NCBI GenBank assembly: GCA_024207135.1
Contig: CP042428.1
Span: 2,976,001 to 3,040,000, forward strand
Direction of reading: 5' to 3'
Length of the DNA: 64,000 nt
Source: Arthrobacter sp. C2
GTDB taxonomy: Bacteria > Actinomycetota > Actinomycetes > Actinomycetales > Micrococcaceae
The stretch's first letter is position 1; every line of letters begins with the position of its first letter. Below, piece after piece: positions 25,962-35,056 of this stretch. Both the position numbers and the translations under genes were made by a program. The notes beneath the pieces are model-generated. The model worked only from the letters and a program-made list of their open reading frames with translations, was not told where the DNA came from and did not search any database.

Positions 25962-28085
25962 TCAGCCCAATCCATCAACACGCAGCAACGCGCCCAGCCG
26001 GGCGTCAAAGACCGGGGCAAGGGTGCGGATGTAGGTGTCCGAGACATGGTGCTTGTCCCGGTACACCAGCACGTTGCCGATCACCGCCGGGCAGAATCCG
26101 TCCGCGCAGAACTGGTCGGAGAAATCCAGCACGTCGACGCGTGGTTCGCGTGCTGCAGCGGCACGGGTGGTGTCGTTGGCCTCGAAGGCCTTGGTCTCCG
26201 GGGCCCCGCAGGACACCAGGTCCGTGGGGTGTTCCGCCACGCAGTCCCGCGCGTAGGTCCTGGTCCCGGGGCGCGGGGTGTCGATGATCGGGTAGACCTT
26301 GATGCCGGCGTCCTCGAGCTGCCCCCAGTAGTCGGCGAAGCCCTCGGCCGCACCGCTTTCGAACGTGGACCCGGCCCAGTGGCTGGTCACCACCGCGTCC
26401 ACGTCCCCGCGTGCCAGGATGCGCTCCAGCGTGTCCTGGTTTGCCCCGCTGCAGGAGATGCTGCCGTTGGCCTCGGCGACGCGTTTGGTGCAGGAGAACG
26501 GGCAGGAGTTCTTCAGGTAGGTCAACAGCGTCCACCCGTGGCGCTTGGCGGAGGCCTCCAGCGCCCGGTACCAGTGCGTGGCATGCGAGTCGCCGACCAG
26601 GGCAATGGTCAGGGAGCCGTCCTTCGCTCCCTTGGTGCATTCGCGGGTGCTGGGCGACTGCGGTTTCTGGACGCAATCGCCCAGGTCGGGCAGGTCGCGC
26701 TCGGCTTCCGCTGGCACCGGGACGATCTGGTTCACGCCCTGGAGGTAGGCCGGCGCGCCGGAGGCAATCGACGCGGCGCCGAAGCCGGGAGGCGGGGCGG
26801 CCAGTAACGTGGCGGCGGCACGTTCGGCGGCGATGGTCTCCCGCTGCGCCAGGGTTCCGGGCGCCAGGGCCAGCGCGGCGACCACCGCGACCGCGACCGC
26901 GCCGTCACCCAGCGCCCGCCATTTCGAGGCGGCAAGCGGGGCCAGGGTTCGCACCGGGGTTTCGATCCAGCGGTGGGAGGCCGCAGCGAGCAGCAACGAG
27001 AGCACCAGCAGCCCCAGGCTCTGGGCCGGGCCCGGTTCCCGTCCGGCCAGGAACAGGAAGAAGGTGAGCACCGGCCAATGCCACAGGTACAACGAATAGG
27101 AAATGTCCCCGACCCATTGCACGGGCCGGGCCTCAAGGAGTTTTTGCGGGGCTAGGGCGCCGCGGGTCTCCCCCGCCAGGATCACCGCAAGCGCTCCAGC
27201 CACCGGCATGGCCGCGGAAAGCCCCGGGAACGCGGTGCCCGGCCCGTACCCGAAGGCCGCGACCGCGATGGTCCCGAACCCGGCCCAGGCCAACGCGGTG
27301 CGGGCCCGGCGGCCCTCGAACCAGCGGGCGCGCAGTGGCTGGGTCCCGGGCTCGGGCGGGGCGAGGAAAAGCGCCAGCAGCCCGCCCGCGGCGAGTTCCC
27401 AGACCCGGGCGCCGGTGTCGAAGTAGGCCGCCTGGTTCCCCGCGGCAACCAGCACCATCGAATAGGCCAGGGATGCCGCGACGACTGCACCGAAGACCAG
27501 CAGCAGACCGGTGCGCGGCAACCCGGCGGCCGCTTCCCGCCGGCCCGCCGTGCCGTGCGCCCGGCCGGCCACCCACTTGTTTGCGAGCCACACGGCCAGC
27601 AGCACCAGCAGCGGCCAGAAGAGGTAGAACTGCTCCTCGACGCCGAGGGACCAGAAGTGCTGCAGGGCGGTGGGCGCCTCCTCGGCGGCCAGGTAGTCCA
27701 CCGAGCTTGCTGCAAGCAGCCAATTCTCCACGGAGAACGCGGAAGCCAGCGCCGCGGCGCCCACGGATTTCCATTGCGTTGCCGGCAGCAGCACCAGCGT
27801 GGCGGCCAGCACCGCCAGGATCACCGCGAACGCGGCGGGCAGGATCCGCCGCACCCGCGCCGCCCAGAACCCGGGCAGGTCAATGCGTCCGGTGCGGCGC
27901 ACCTCGCGCAGCAGGTGCCCGGTGATCAGGAAGCCGGAGATCGCGAAGAACACGTCGACCCCGATGAACCCGCCGGGCACCAGCCGGGGCTCCAGGTGGT
28001 AGGCGAGGACCAGCAGCACCGCGACGGCGCGCAGGGATTGGACCTCGGGCAGGAAACGGCGTGGCGTGCTTTGCTCGGCGATCAT
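25962..28085 (-). CDS. OafA-type acyltransferase with C-terminal SGNH domain
   Basis: A 707-residue membrane O-acyltransferase, of the type that acetylates cell-wall polymers or exported glycans. The acyltransferase-3 domain occupies about 10-380 with ten or eleven membrane segments; [19 protein letters not shown] carries the catalytic His30 and [10 protein letters not shown] (329-338) is typical. After a last membrane helix near 395-412 the extracellular SGNH domain begins, with the nucleophile in GDSHATHW (498-505) and the Asp/His pair in DKHHVSD near the C-terminus. The ATG at 28085 is preferred to an in-frame TTG; no clear ribosome site is seen. It is a single gene. Confidence 0.93.
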   Translation of the reverse strand: MIAEQSTPRRFLPEVQSLRAVAVLLVLAYHLEPRLVPGGFIGVDVFFAISGFLITGHLLREVRRTGRIDLPGFWAARVRRILPAAFAVILAVLAATLVLLPATQWKSVGAAALASAFSVENWLLAASSVDYLAAEEAPTALQHFWSLGVEEQFYLFWPLLVLLAVWLANKWVAGRAHGTAGRREAAAGLPRTGLLLVFGAVVAASLAYSMVLVAAGNQAAYFDTGARVWELAAGGLLALFLAPPEPGTQPLRARWFEGRRARTALAWAGFGTIAVAAFGYGPGTAFPGLSAAMPVAGALAVILAGETRGALAPQKLLEARPVQWVGDISYSLYLWHWPVLTFFLFLAGREPGPAQSLGLLVLSLLLAAASHRWIETPVRTLAPLAASKWRALGDGAVAVAVVAALALAPGTLAQRETIAAERAAATLLAAPPPGFGAASIASGAPAYLQGVNQIVPVPAEAERDLPDLGDCVQKPQSPSTRECTKGAKDGSLTIALVGDSHATHWYRALEASAKRHGWTLLTYLKNSCPFSCTKRVAEANGSISCSGANQDTLERILARGDVDAVVTSHWAGSTFESGAAEGFADYWGQLEDAGIKVYPIIDTPRPGTRTYARDCVAEHPTDLVSCGAPETKAFEANDTTRAAAAREPRVDVLDFSDQFCADGFCPAVIGNVLVYRDKHHVSDTYIRTLAPVFDARLGALLRVDGLG

Positions 28086-28151
28086 GTCCGCGAGCAAAGC
28101 ACGGGCGGGTGAACATCGGGTGACGCGCCGGTGGCCGGCAGGCCACGGAGC

Positions 28152-28772
28152 TCAGGAACGGGCGGCGGGGCCCGGGCGGGGGTCGGTGGCCAGGATGGAG
28201 AACACGTGGGCGTCGATCCACCGCCCGTCAAAGAGCAGCGCGGCCCGCGCCGTGCCCTCGAAGGTGAACCCGGCGCGCTCGTAGACGTGCCGGGCCCGCG
28301 GGTTGAAGTCGTAGACCTCCAGGGCAATGCGGTGCAGGGTCGTATTGGTGAAGGCGTGCTCCAGCAGCAGCGCCGTCGCCTCCGAGCCCAGTCCCCTGTT
28401 CCGGCCGGCGGGGCCCAGCAGGATCCGGAAGCCGCACGAGCGGTTTTCCGCATCCAGGTCGTTGAGCACCACCTCGCCCACGCAGTGCCCGCCGGCCGCA
28501 TCCACCACCGCCAGGTCAAGCCGGTCGGGCCGCGCCGCGAGCCCCTCGTACCAGGTTCTGGTGGCGGCGTCGAGGCCCGGGTCCGCCGATTCGGCGTCCC
28601 GGGTCGAATGCACCGACCCGGTCAGCCGCAAGACCTCGGGATCGGCAAGGATCGGGCCCATGGCCGCGATGTCCGCCTCGGTGAAGGGGCGCAGGATGAC
28701 CTTTTCCCCCGCCAGGACGGGCTTGGTTCCAAGTCCCGCCACGGCCCCGCCGTTCTCCATCTGCCCGCCCAT
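28152..28772 (-). CDS. GNAT family N-acetyltransferase (RimJ/RimL-like)
   Basis: A 206-residue acetyltransferase. GEKVILRPFTEADIAAMGPIL opens the domain (about 22-42); GPAGRNRGLGSEATALLLEHAF contains the acetyl-CoA loop RNRGLGSEA; HRIALEVYDFNPRARHVYERAGF is the C-terminal signature of the RimJ-like group. The substrate may be a protein N-terminus or an amino compound. It begins 13 bp after the M18 aminopeptidase stop, so the two are probably co-transcribed. A second ATG at 28760 is possible. Confidence 0.9.
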   Translation of the reverse strand: MGGQMENGGAVAGLGTKPVLAGEKVILRPFTEADIAAMGPILADPEVLRLTGSVHSTRDAESADPGLDAATRTWYEGLAARPDRLDLAVVDAAGGHCVGEVVLNDLDAENRSCGFRILLGPAGRNRGLGSEATALLLEHAFTNTTLHRIALEVYDFNPRARHVYERAGFTFEGTARAALLFDGRWIDAHVFSILATDPRPGPAARS

Positions 28773-28785
28773 CGTCGGCCGCCGA

Positions 28786-30063
28786 TCAGGCGGCGAAGAA
28801 CGCGGCGGAGATCTTGGCCAGGCGCAGCGGGTCCTCCACGCCGCACAGCTCGCGGGCCGAGTGCATCGACAGCAGCGGGATGCCCACATCCACGGTGCGG
28901 ATGCCCAGCCGGGTGGCGGTCAGCGGGCCGATGGTCGAGCCGCACGGCATCTGGTTGTTGGAGACGAACTCCTGGTACGGGACATCCGCCTGTGCGCAAA
29001 GCCGGGCAAAGAGCGCCGCGCCCACCGCGTCGGTGGCGTAGCGCTGGTTCGCATTGATCTTCAGCAGCGGCCCGGCACCCAGCATCGGGCGGTTGGCCGG
29101 GTCGTGGCGGCCGGGGTAGTTGGGGTGCACCGAGTGCCCGGCGTCCGCGGAGAGGCAGAACGAGTCGGCGTAGGCGCGGTTGCGGTCCTCGCCCGTGGCG
29201 CCCAGAGTGTGCCCGATGCGCTCGAGCACGTCCTGCAGCAGCGGGCCGCAGGCCCCGGAGCGGGAGGCCGAGCCGATTTCCTCGTGGTCGAAGGCGGCCA
29301 GCACCGCGATGTGCTCCCCGCCGCCGGTTTCGGCGTGTTCGATTAGCGCGGCCAGCGAGGCGTGCATCGAGGAGAGGTTGTCCAGCCGGCCGCAGGCGAA
29401 GAACTCGCCCGCGCCGCCGAACACCTGCCCTTCCTGCGCGTCGGCCACCACCACGTCGTAGCCGCCGATGTCGGCCGCCTCCACGCCGGCGGAAGCGGCC
29501 AGCACGGCCAGCACGTCGGATTCGGCAGGGTCCCCGATCCCCCACACCGGGTTCATGTGCTGCTGCTTGTCCAGGGCCAGCCCCTCGTTCACCGCGCGGT
29601 CCAGGTGGATGGCCAGCTGCGGGAAGCGCAGCATCGGGGCGGTGCGGGCCAGCACCTGCGTGCCGTCGCGCAGCACCAGGCGCCCGGCCAGCAGCAGCTC
29701 GCGGTCCAGCCAGGAGTTCAGCAGCGGGCCGCCGTATACCTCGACCCCGGCCTGCAGCCAGCCGTGGGCGCCGGTGGTGGGCTTGGGCTTGAGCTTGAAG
29801 GAGGGCGAATCGGTGTGCGAGCCCAGCACGTGGAAACCGGTGGTCGCGCCGGCGGATGCGGGCTGCACCCAGGCGATGATCGCCCCGTCGCGGATGACGT
29901 AGTGCCGCCCGGGTGCCGGCTCCCAGGCGTCGGCCTCGTTCAAGGCGGTGAACCCGGCCGCGTCCAGCCGGCGGGCGGCCTCGGCGGCGGCGTGGAAGGA
30001 CGAGGGCGAGGCCGCGACAAAGGCGGAGAGGTCGTTGATGTGCTCGATGGCTGCGCTGGGCAT
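28786..30063 (-). CDS. M18 family aminopeptidase
   Basis: A cytosolic dinuclear-zinc aminopeptidase of 425 residues, dodecameric in the family, that removes acidic or neutral N-terminal residues. LGSHTDSPSFKLKP (about 79-92) carries the first metal His and Asp, GRLDNLSSM the bridging Asp, AAFDHEEIGSAS the catalytic Glu pair, and the C-terminal LLSMHSARELCG the last metal His. It is first in a probable operon with the GNAT gene. Confidence 0.96.
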   Translation of the reverse strand: MPSAAIEHINDLSAFVAASPSSFHAAAEAARRLDAAGFTALNEADAWEPAPGRHYVIRDGAIIAWVQPASAGATTGFHVLGSHTDSPSFKLKPKPTTGAHGWLQAGVEVYGGPLLNSWLDRELLLAGRLVLRDGTQVLARTAPMLRFPQLAIHLDRAVNEGLALDKQQHMNPVWGIGDPAESDVLAVLAASAGVEAADIGGYDVVVADAQEGQVFGGAGEFFACGRLDNLSSMHASLAALIEHAETGGGEHIAVLAAFDHEEIGSASRSGACGPLLQDVLERIGHTLGATGEDRNRAYADSFCLSADAGHSVHPNYPGRHDPANRPMLGAGPLLKINANQRYATDAVGAALFARLCAQADVPYQEFVSNNQMPCGSTIGPLTATRLGIRTVDVGIPLLSMHSARELCGVEDPLRLAKISAAFFAA

Positions 30064-30145
30064 TGAGTTCCCTTGACGTAGGTTGCGGGCGGGGGCTCCG
30101 GCGGTGCGGTTCCGGAAAACGTGCGTGGAGCCGCGGCTCCGGGCC

Positions 30146-30310
30146 CTAGTAGCGGGTGCGGACCAGGGCCACCACGAGGGCGCCGACCCCCAGCACGATG
30201 CTAGCCCAACCGGGGACGGGCAGCGCGAAGAGCGTGATCAGGAAGGCGCCGAGCACCCCCAGCACCACGGCCAGCAGCAGCCAGGGGCTGCGCAGGAATT
30301 CGGAGTTCAT
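30146..30310 (-). CDS. small membrane protein (54 aa)
   Basis: Not recognised as a named family. The frame starts ATG at 30310 with AAGGA ten bases upstream and ends TAG at 30146. The product MNSEFLRSPWLLLAVVLGVL... has two hydrophobic helices (about 10-28 and 33-49) separated by LPVPGW, with a basic C-terminus VRTRY. It begins 13 bp after the response regulator stop, so it is probably the last gene of the ABC transporter/two-component operon and might serve the system as an accessory membrane peptide. Confidence 0.65.
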   Translation of the reverse strand: MNSEFLRSPWLLLAVVLGVLGAFLITLFALPVPGWASIVLGVGALVVALVRTRY

Positions 30311-30323
30311 GGGCATGCGTCCT

Positions 30324-31049
30324 TTAGTAGTCCAGCCCCTGGCTGGGGATGACCAACCCGGTTTCGTACGCGTAGACCACGGCCTGCACGCGGTCGCGCA
30401 GGTGCAGCTTGGTCAGGATCCGGCGCACGTGGGTCTTCACGGTGGCTTCGGAGAGGAAGAAGCGGTGCGCGATCTCCGCGTTGGACAGGCCCTCGGCCAT
30501 GGCCCCGAGCACCTCGAGCTCGCGCGGGGTCAGGTCCCCCAGCAGCGGGTCGCGTTCCGGGGCCGGTGCGGGACGGTTGGCCCCGCCGGCGCGCACGTAG
30601 GTTTCCAGCAGCCGGGCGGTGACCCGGGGGGCGACCACCGCATCGCCGGAGGCGACCAGGCGCACCGCGTTGACCAGTTCCTCGGGAGCGACGTCCTTGA
30701 GCAGGAAGGCGCTGGCCCCGGCCTGCAGCCCGGCGAAGGCATACTCGTCCAGGTCGAAGGTGGTCAGGATGATGACCTTCGCCTCCGGGTGTTCGCGCAC
30801 GATGCGTCCGGTGGCCTCGATGCCATCCATGACCGGCATGCGCACGTCCATGAGCACCACGTCGGGCTTCAGCGTGGCGGCAAGCGCCACGCCCTCGGCC
30901 CCGTCGGAGGCTTCACCGAGGATCGCCAGGTCATCCTCGCCCTCGAGGATGAGCCGGAATCCCATGCGCAGCAGCGGCTGGTCGTCGACCAGCAGCACCC
31001 CGATGCGCGCGGTGGTTTGGTCGGTGGTTTCGGGCATGGTTTTGCTCAC
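30324..31049 (-). CDS. NarL/FixJ family response regulator (system 1)
   Basis: A 241-residue regulator. The receiver domain has the acidic pair in LLVDDQP and the phosphoacceptor Asp68 in VLMDVRMPVMDG; the LuxR-type helix-turn-helix is LTPRELEVLGAMAEGLSNAEIA with FLSEATVKTHVRRIL. The GTG start overlaps the kinase stop (GTGA). The linker between domains is longer than usual (about residues 135-165, Pro/Ala-rich). It probably controls the ABC transporter upstream. Confidence 0.94.
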   Translation of the reverse strand: MSKTMPETTDQTTARIGVLLVDDQPLLRMGFRLILEGEDDLAILGEASDGAEGVALAATLKPDVVLMDVRMPVMDGIEATGRIVREHPEAKVIILTTFDLDEYAFAGLQAGASAFLLKDVAPEELVNAVRLVASGDAVVAPRVTARLLETYVRAGGANRPAPAPERDPLLGDLTPRELEVLGAMAEGLSNAEIAHRFFLSEATVKTHVRRILTKLHLRDRVQAVVYAYETGLVIPSQGLDY

Positions 31050-32380
31050 GATCCTTGGTGTTGGGTCTTGGGTGCAGTTTGGGTGCCCGGGCCCCCGGGC
31101 GTTTCCTCGGGGCAGCGGGTCGGGTGCGGCAACTTGAGCTTGGCCAGCACGCTCCAGCCGCCGGCGGAGGCCGGCCCGGCGTACAGCGTGCCCTCGAAGA
31201 GCGCGGCGCGTTCCTTCATGCCGCGGATGCCCTGGGCCGATCCGACCAGTTCGCGGCGTGCCTCCTGGTGCGTGCCGTCGTCGTGGATGCGCACCGTGAC
31301 ATCCCGGTTCACCCGGGCCACGGACACCTCGACCGCGGTGACGTTGCGGCCGTAGCGCAGCACGTTGGTCAGCGATTCCTGGATGATGCGGTGGACGGTC
31401 AGCTGGAAGGTGGCGTCGTCCGGCAGCGCCGGTCCGGAGGTGGAATAGCGCAGCGGCAGCCCCGCCACCTTGAATCCGGCGAGCATTTCCGCCAGCGACC
31501 CCCCGGCGGGTTGCGGCTCCAACGGCGCCCCGTCCCCGGTGCGCAGGACCCCGATGACCCGTCGCATGTCCCCCAGCGCGCGCCGCCCGGTGCCGGAAAG
31601 CTCGGCCAGCACCTCCCCGGCACGGACGGGATCGCGCTTGAGCACCACCGCCGCTCCGTCGGAGAGTGCGATCATCACGGAGAGCGAGTGCGCGACCACG
31701 TCGTGCATCTCGCGGGCGATGCGGGTGCGTTCGCGCACCCGTGCCAGGGTCTGGACGCGCTTGGCCCAGTTGTCCAGCTCGGCCTCGTGCAGGCGGTGGT
31801 TGCGCACCGCGGCACCGATCGCCACGGCCGCGGCGTTGGTGCCCAGCAGGAAGGCCAGGGAGAGCGTGATGATCAGGTTCCGTCCGCCGATTTCCGCCAG
31901 CGCGGCCTGGTCCTCTGCGGAATCAGTGAACATCGCCGGCAGGCCGATGATCACGAAGATCAGTCCCTGCAGGGCGGTGATCAGGGCGGTCAGTGCGAAC
32001 ATGCGCCTGGCGGCATATTTGGTGGAGGCGGCATACAGCGCGATCCACAACCCGGCGCTGCCGCCGAAGTACGAGGAATCCTGCAGTGTTGCGGCCGAGT
32101 CGAAGAGCACCACCATGATCAGCACGAACATCGGCCAGCGGCGGCGGAAGTACAACCAGGCCCCGGTGATCGTCAACAGGCCGGCGGTGGCCCAGTGCCC
32201 CGAAAGCACCGATTCGACCAGGCTCGTCATGGTCAACAGGAAGTAGAGGAGCACCACGGAGGCATTGACCAGCACCGGGTTCCGGCGCATGTAGGCACGC
32301 AGGGGCCCGATGCGCTGCGCCGAGATCTCGGCGAAGCTGGCCTCCGGGGTCCCGGAGGCCAGCGCCGTGTTTTCACTCAT
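31046..32380 (-). CDS. DesK/LiaS-type sensor histidine kinase (system 1)
   Basis: A 444-residue kinase. About five or six membrane helices fill 35-190 with no large extracellular domain, the intramembrane-sensing layout. The HisKA_3 domain follows with RTRIAREMHDVVAHSLSV (His226), then the ATPase domain with the N-box in IIQESLTNVLRYG. The G-box (SAQGIRGMKERAALF) is present but the D-box is weak. It overlaps its regulator by 4 bp and lies 30 bp after the ABC permease, an arrangement usual for antibiotic-stress transporters. Confidence 0.93.
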   Translation of the reverse strand: MSENTALASGTPEASFAEISAQRIGPLRAYMRRNPVLVNASVVLLYFLLTMTSLVESVLSGHWATAGLLTITGAWLYFRRRWPMFVLIMVVLFDSAATLQDSSYFGGSAGLWIALYAASTKYAARRMFALTALITALQGLIFVIIGLPAMFTDSAEDQAALAEIGGRNLIITLSLAFLLGTNAAAVAIGAAVRNHRLHEAELDNWAKRVQTLARVRERTRIAREMHDVVAHSLSVMIALSDGAAVVLKRDPVRAGEVLAELSGTGRRALGDMRRVIGVLRTGDGAPLEPQPAGGSLAEMLAGFKVAGLPLRYSTSGPALPDDATFQLTVHRIIQESLTNVLRYGRNVTAVEVSVARVNRDVTVRIHDDGTHQEARRELVGSAQGIRGMKERAALFEGTLYAGPASAGGWSVLAKLKLPHPTRCPEETPGGPGTQTAPKTQHQGS

Positions 32381-32410
32381 GTCTTGAGCCTAGCGACCAA
32401 TCGGCGGATT

Positions 32411-33274
32411 CTAGATGTCGCGGCGCTGCAGCACCACGGCCGCGGCGACCAGCGGGATGACGATCCACGCGGCGACCACCAGCCCGTTCTGCCATTGCTC
32501 CAGGCCGCCTGGAGCCAGTTGGAGCTGCATCAGTGCCGCACCTGCCTGGTCCGGCAGGAAGCGCATGGCCTTGGCCAACCAATCGGCAAGTGCACTGAAT
32601 CCGCCCATGGCCAACGGAAGGACGAAGAACAGCGCCGCAAGCACGACGATGCCTCCGGCCGAGTTGCGCAGCAGGGCCCCCAGCGCCATCCCGATCAGCG
32701 ACACCATCACCACGTAGAGCACGCCGACCCACATGGCGCGCTGCAACGCCTCGGAAGAGAACACCAACTCCAGGTCATATGCTCCGGCGATGGGCTTGGC
32801 AACGGCGAAGGAGAGCAGAATCGACACGGTCGCCACCACCGCGGAAACGATGCCGATCATCAGCGTCTTGGCCCAGAACACGGGCTGGCGCGTGGGGACG
32901 GCGACAAAGGTTGAACGTGCTGCGCCCGTGGCAAACTCGGAGCTCATGACCATCACGGCCAGCGCCCCGATGATCAGCTGGGCGAAGGCCAGTCCGCTGG
33001 TAGGCAGTGCCGCGGTGACCTCTCCCATGTCCCCCATGGATGCGGCCATTTCCGGGGACTCCGCGGCCATGCCCATGGACCAGCCGATAAGCCATGCGCC
33101 CAGTGCGGCGAATGCCACCATCACCACGACGGTGGCCAGGATCAGGATCATGGTGGAGGGAAGCGAGAAGAACTTGATGAATTCGCCGCGCAGCACTCCG
33201 GGGAAGCTGAGCTTTCCGCTTCCGGCGGCACCGGGCGCGGCGGAACGTGGTCGTTTCATGGTTGCGGTACTCAT
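32411..33274 (-). CDS. ABC-2 type transporter permease
   Basis: A 287-residue membrane subunit with six hydrophobic segments. The pattern LRGEFIKFFSLPSTMILILA at the start and SEFATGAARSTFVAVPTRQPVFWAK in the second loop are typical of the NatB/BcrB-like permeases that export peptides, lantibiotics or sodium. The substrate is unknown. It begins 2 bp after the ATP-binding gene. Confidence 0.9.
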   Translation of the reverse strand: MSTATMKRPRSAAPGAAGSGKLSFPGVLRGEFIKFFSLPSTMILILATVVVMVAFAALGAWLIGWSMGMAAESPEMAASMGDMGEVTAALPTSGLAFAQLIIGALAVMVMSSEFATGAARSTFVAVPTRQPVFWAKTLMIGIVSAVVATVSILLSFAVAKPIAGAYDLELVFSSEALQRAMWVGVLYVVMVSLIGMALGALLRNSAGGIVVLAALFFVLPLAMGGFSALADWLAKAMRFLPDQAGAALMQLQLAPGGLEQWQNGLVVAAWIVIPLVAAAVVLQRRDI

Positions 33275-33276
33275 GG

Positions 33277-34221
33277 CTAGCCCTGCTTTCCGGTGGTCGT
33301 GGCGGCAAGCTCGTTGCCAAGGTGGGAGTGGTACTCGACCTCGTCCTGGGTCAGCGCCATGTAGGCCTCTTCGAGGGACTGCTTCACGGGCGTCAACTCG
33401 TAGAGCAGGATCCGCCTGTCGAGGGCGCGGGCCGCGATCGCCCGGCCATCAAGCCCGGCAACCTGGATGGTCTGGCCATCGACCCGGGTCAAGTGCACGT
33501 TTTCGGCGGCCAGCGCGTTCATCAGGTCTTCGGCCGAGTCCGTCTTGACCCTGCAGGTCGGCACGTTGCTGCCGCCAATGATCTGCTCGATCGGGGCGTC
33601 GGCAATGATGCGCCCGCGTCCGATCACGATCAGGTGGTCGGCGGTCAGGGCCATCTCGCTCATCAGGTGCGAGGAGATGAATACCGTCTTGCCCTGGGAT
33701 GCCTGGTGGCGGGCGAGGTTGCGCACCCACAGGACGCCCTCGGGATCCAGCCCGTTGACCGGCTCGTCGAGGATCAGCGTCTGCGGGTCACCCAGCAGGG
33801 CGACCGCGATGCCCAACCGCTGGCCCATGCCCAGCGAGAAGCCGCCGACCTTCTTGGAAGCGACAGCCCCCAGGCCGGTGAGTTCGATGACCTCGTCGAC
33901 GCGGGTGTTGGGGATCGAGTGGGTTGCCGCCAGGGCCCGAAGGTGGGTGCGGGCGCTGCGCGACTTGTGCACGGACTTGGCTTCCAGCAGGGCCCCGACC
34001 TCGCGCAGCGGCGCTGCGTGCTCGGCGTACCTGCGGCCATTGACCGTCACGTTGCCAAAAGACGGCCGGTCGAGCCCGACGACCATGCGCATGGTGGTGG
34101 ATTTTCCGGCCCCGTTCGGGCCAAGGAAGCCGGTGACTTTGCCCGGCTGGACGGTGAAGCTCACGCCGTCCACCGCACGCTTGGTGCCGTAGTTCTTGGT
34201 CAGTGCCTCTGCTGTGATCAT
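33277..34221 (-). CDS. ABC transporter ATP-binding protein
   Basis: A 314-residue CcmA/BcrA-type ATPase. Walker A is GPNGAGKST (34-42), the signature is FSLGMGQRLG (LGMGQ in place of LSGGQ, common in this group), Walker B with the catalytic Glu is TLILDEPVNGLDPEG and the switch His is in ISSHLMSEM. The C-terminal 90 residues form the accessory domain of drug exporters. It is the first gene of a minus-strand operon: ATPase, permease, kinase, regulator, small membrane protein. Confidence 0.95.
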   Translation of the reverse strand: MITAEALTKNYGTKRAVDGVSFTVQPGKVTGFLGPNGAGKSTTMRMVVGLDRPSFGNVTVNGRRYAEHAAPLREVGALLEAKSVHKSRSARTHLRALAATHSIPNTRVDEVIELTGLGAVASKKVGGFSLGMGQRLGIAVALLGDPQTLILDEPVNGLDPEGVLWVRNLARHQASQGKTVFISSHLMSEMALTADHLIVIGRGRIIADAPIEQIIGGSNVPTCRVKTDSAEDLMNALAAENVHLTRVDGQTIQVAGLDGRAIAARALDRRILLYELTPVKQSLEEAYMALTQDEVEYHSHLGNELAATTTGKQG

Positions 34222-34368
34222 GTCTCCAACGGTACGGAGTATCTCTCGTTGCGTCGCCGCCCAAGTGGATGATCTTCAGGGGTGAGGCCGTCACTCTTTC
34301 GGCGTACGGGTTTCCCCCTAGGGGGTGCCGGAGTTCCGGTAAAACCGCCGCATGCCGCGGGCCCGGAA

Positions 34369-34968
34369 TCAGCCGGCCTGGGCCCGTTCCAGCTTGCGGG
34401 CGTAGGCCCGGGCCGCGCGCACGCGGTCGCCGCAGCGGGTGGAGCACCAGCATCGACGGGCGTGCGTCCGCAGGAGGAACCTGTCGCAGGACGCGGCCTC
34501 GCATTGCGCGACCAGCTCGGCCTGGCCGCCGGTCAGCAAGGCGGCCGCATCCTCCGCGATCTGGGCCATGGCGTGTTCGACCAGCTGGGTCACCGGGTGC
34601 CGTGGGACCCGGCGGAGTCCGCTGCCGGCGTCAAACTGCAGCAGCAGTGCGCTGGGCACCTTCACCAACGCCCGGTTCACGGCCTCCACTGCCTCCGGCG
34701 CGGGAGCGTCGCCCACCACCCGGGCAGTGAAGAGGGTGCGCAAATTTCCGCGCAACGTCGTGAGCTGGTCCTGGCAATAGGCGAGCAGGGCGGTTTCGGC
34801 CGGAACCAGGCGTTGCCCAACGAGCCACGCGGTCGCTTCGGCCGGGCTGCCCAGATCGTCCGCCACGTGTCCGCCGGGAAGGCTCACGGCGCTATTGACC
34901 AGGGCGAGGCTCGGGTGGTCGTCGGCGCCGGGGGCAGGGGGAAGTGGGATCCTTGACATAGATCTCAT
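34369..34968 (-). CDS. CGNR zinc finger (ABATE domain) regulator
   Basis: A 199-residue probable transcription regulator. The N-terminal ABATE-type domain contains LALVNSAVSLPGG and ends with RFLLRTHARRCWCSTRCGDRVRAARAY (part), the C-terminal zinc finger: Cys residues in CEAASCD, CWCS and RCGDR. The name-giving CGNR is CGDR here. It is divergent from the luciferase-like oxidoreductase across 88 bp and may control it. A second ATG at 34959 is an equal choice; neither has a good ribosome site. Confidence 0.88.
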   Translation of the reverse strand: MRSMSRIPLPPAPGADDHPSLALVNSAVSLPGGHVADDLGSPAEATAWLVGQRLVPAETALLAYCQDQLTTLRGNLRTLFTARVVGDAPAPEAVEAVNRALVKVPSALLLQFDAGSGLRRVPRHPVTQLVEHAMAQIAEDAAALLTGGQAELVAQCEAASCDRFLLRTHARRCWCSTRCGDRVRAARAYARKLERAQAG

Positions 34969-35056
34969 GGTATCAGTTGTATTTTTCCGTGATAAGACGC
35001 TAACCTGAGAGTCACGCTTAAGTTACATATTTTCCATGAGAATTGAGAGAGAACCC

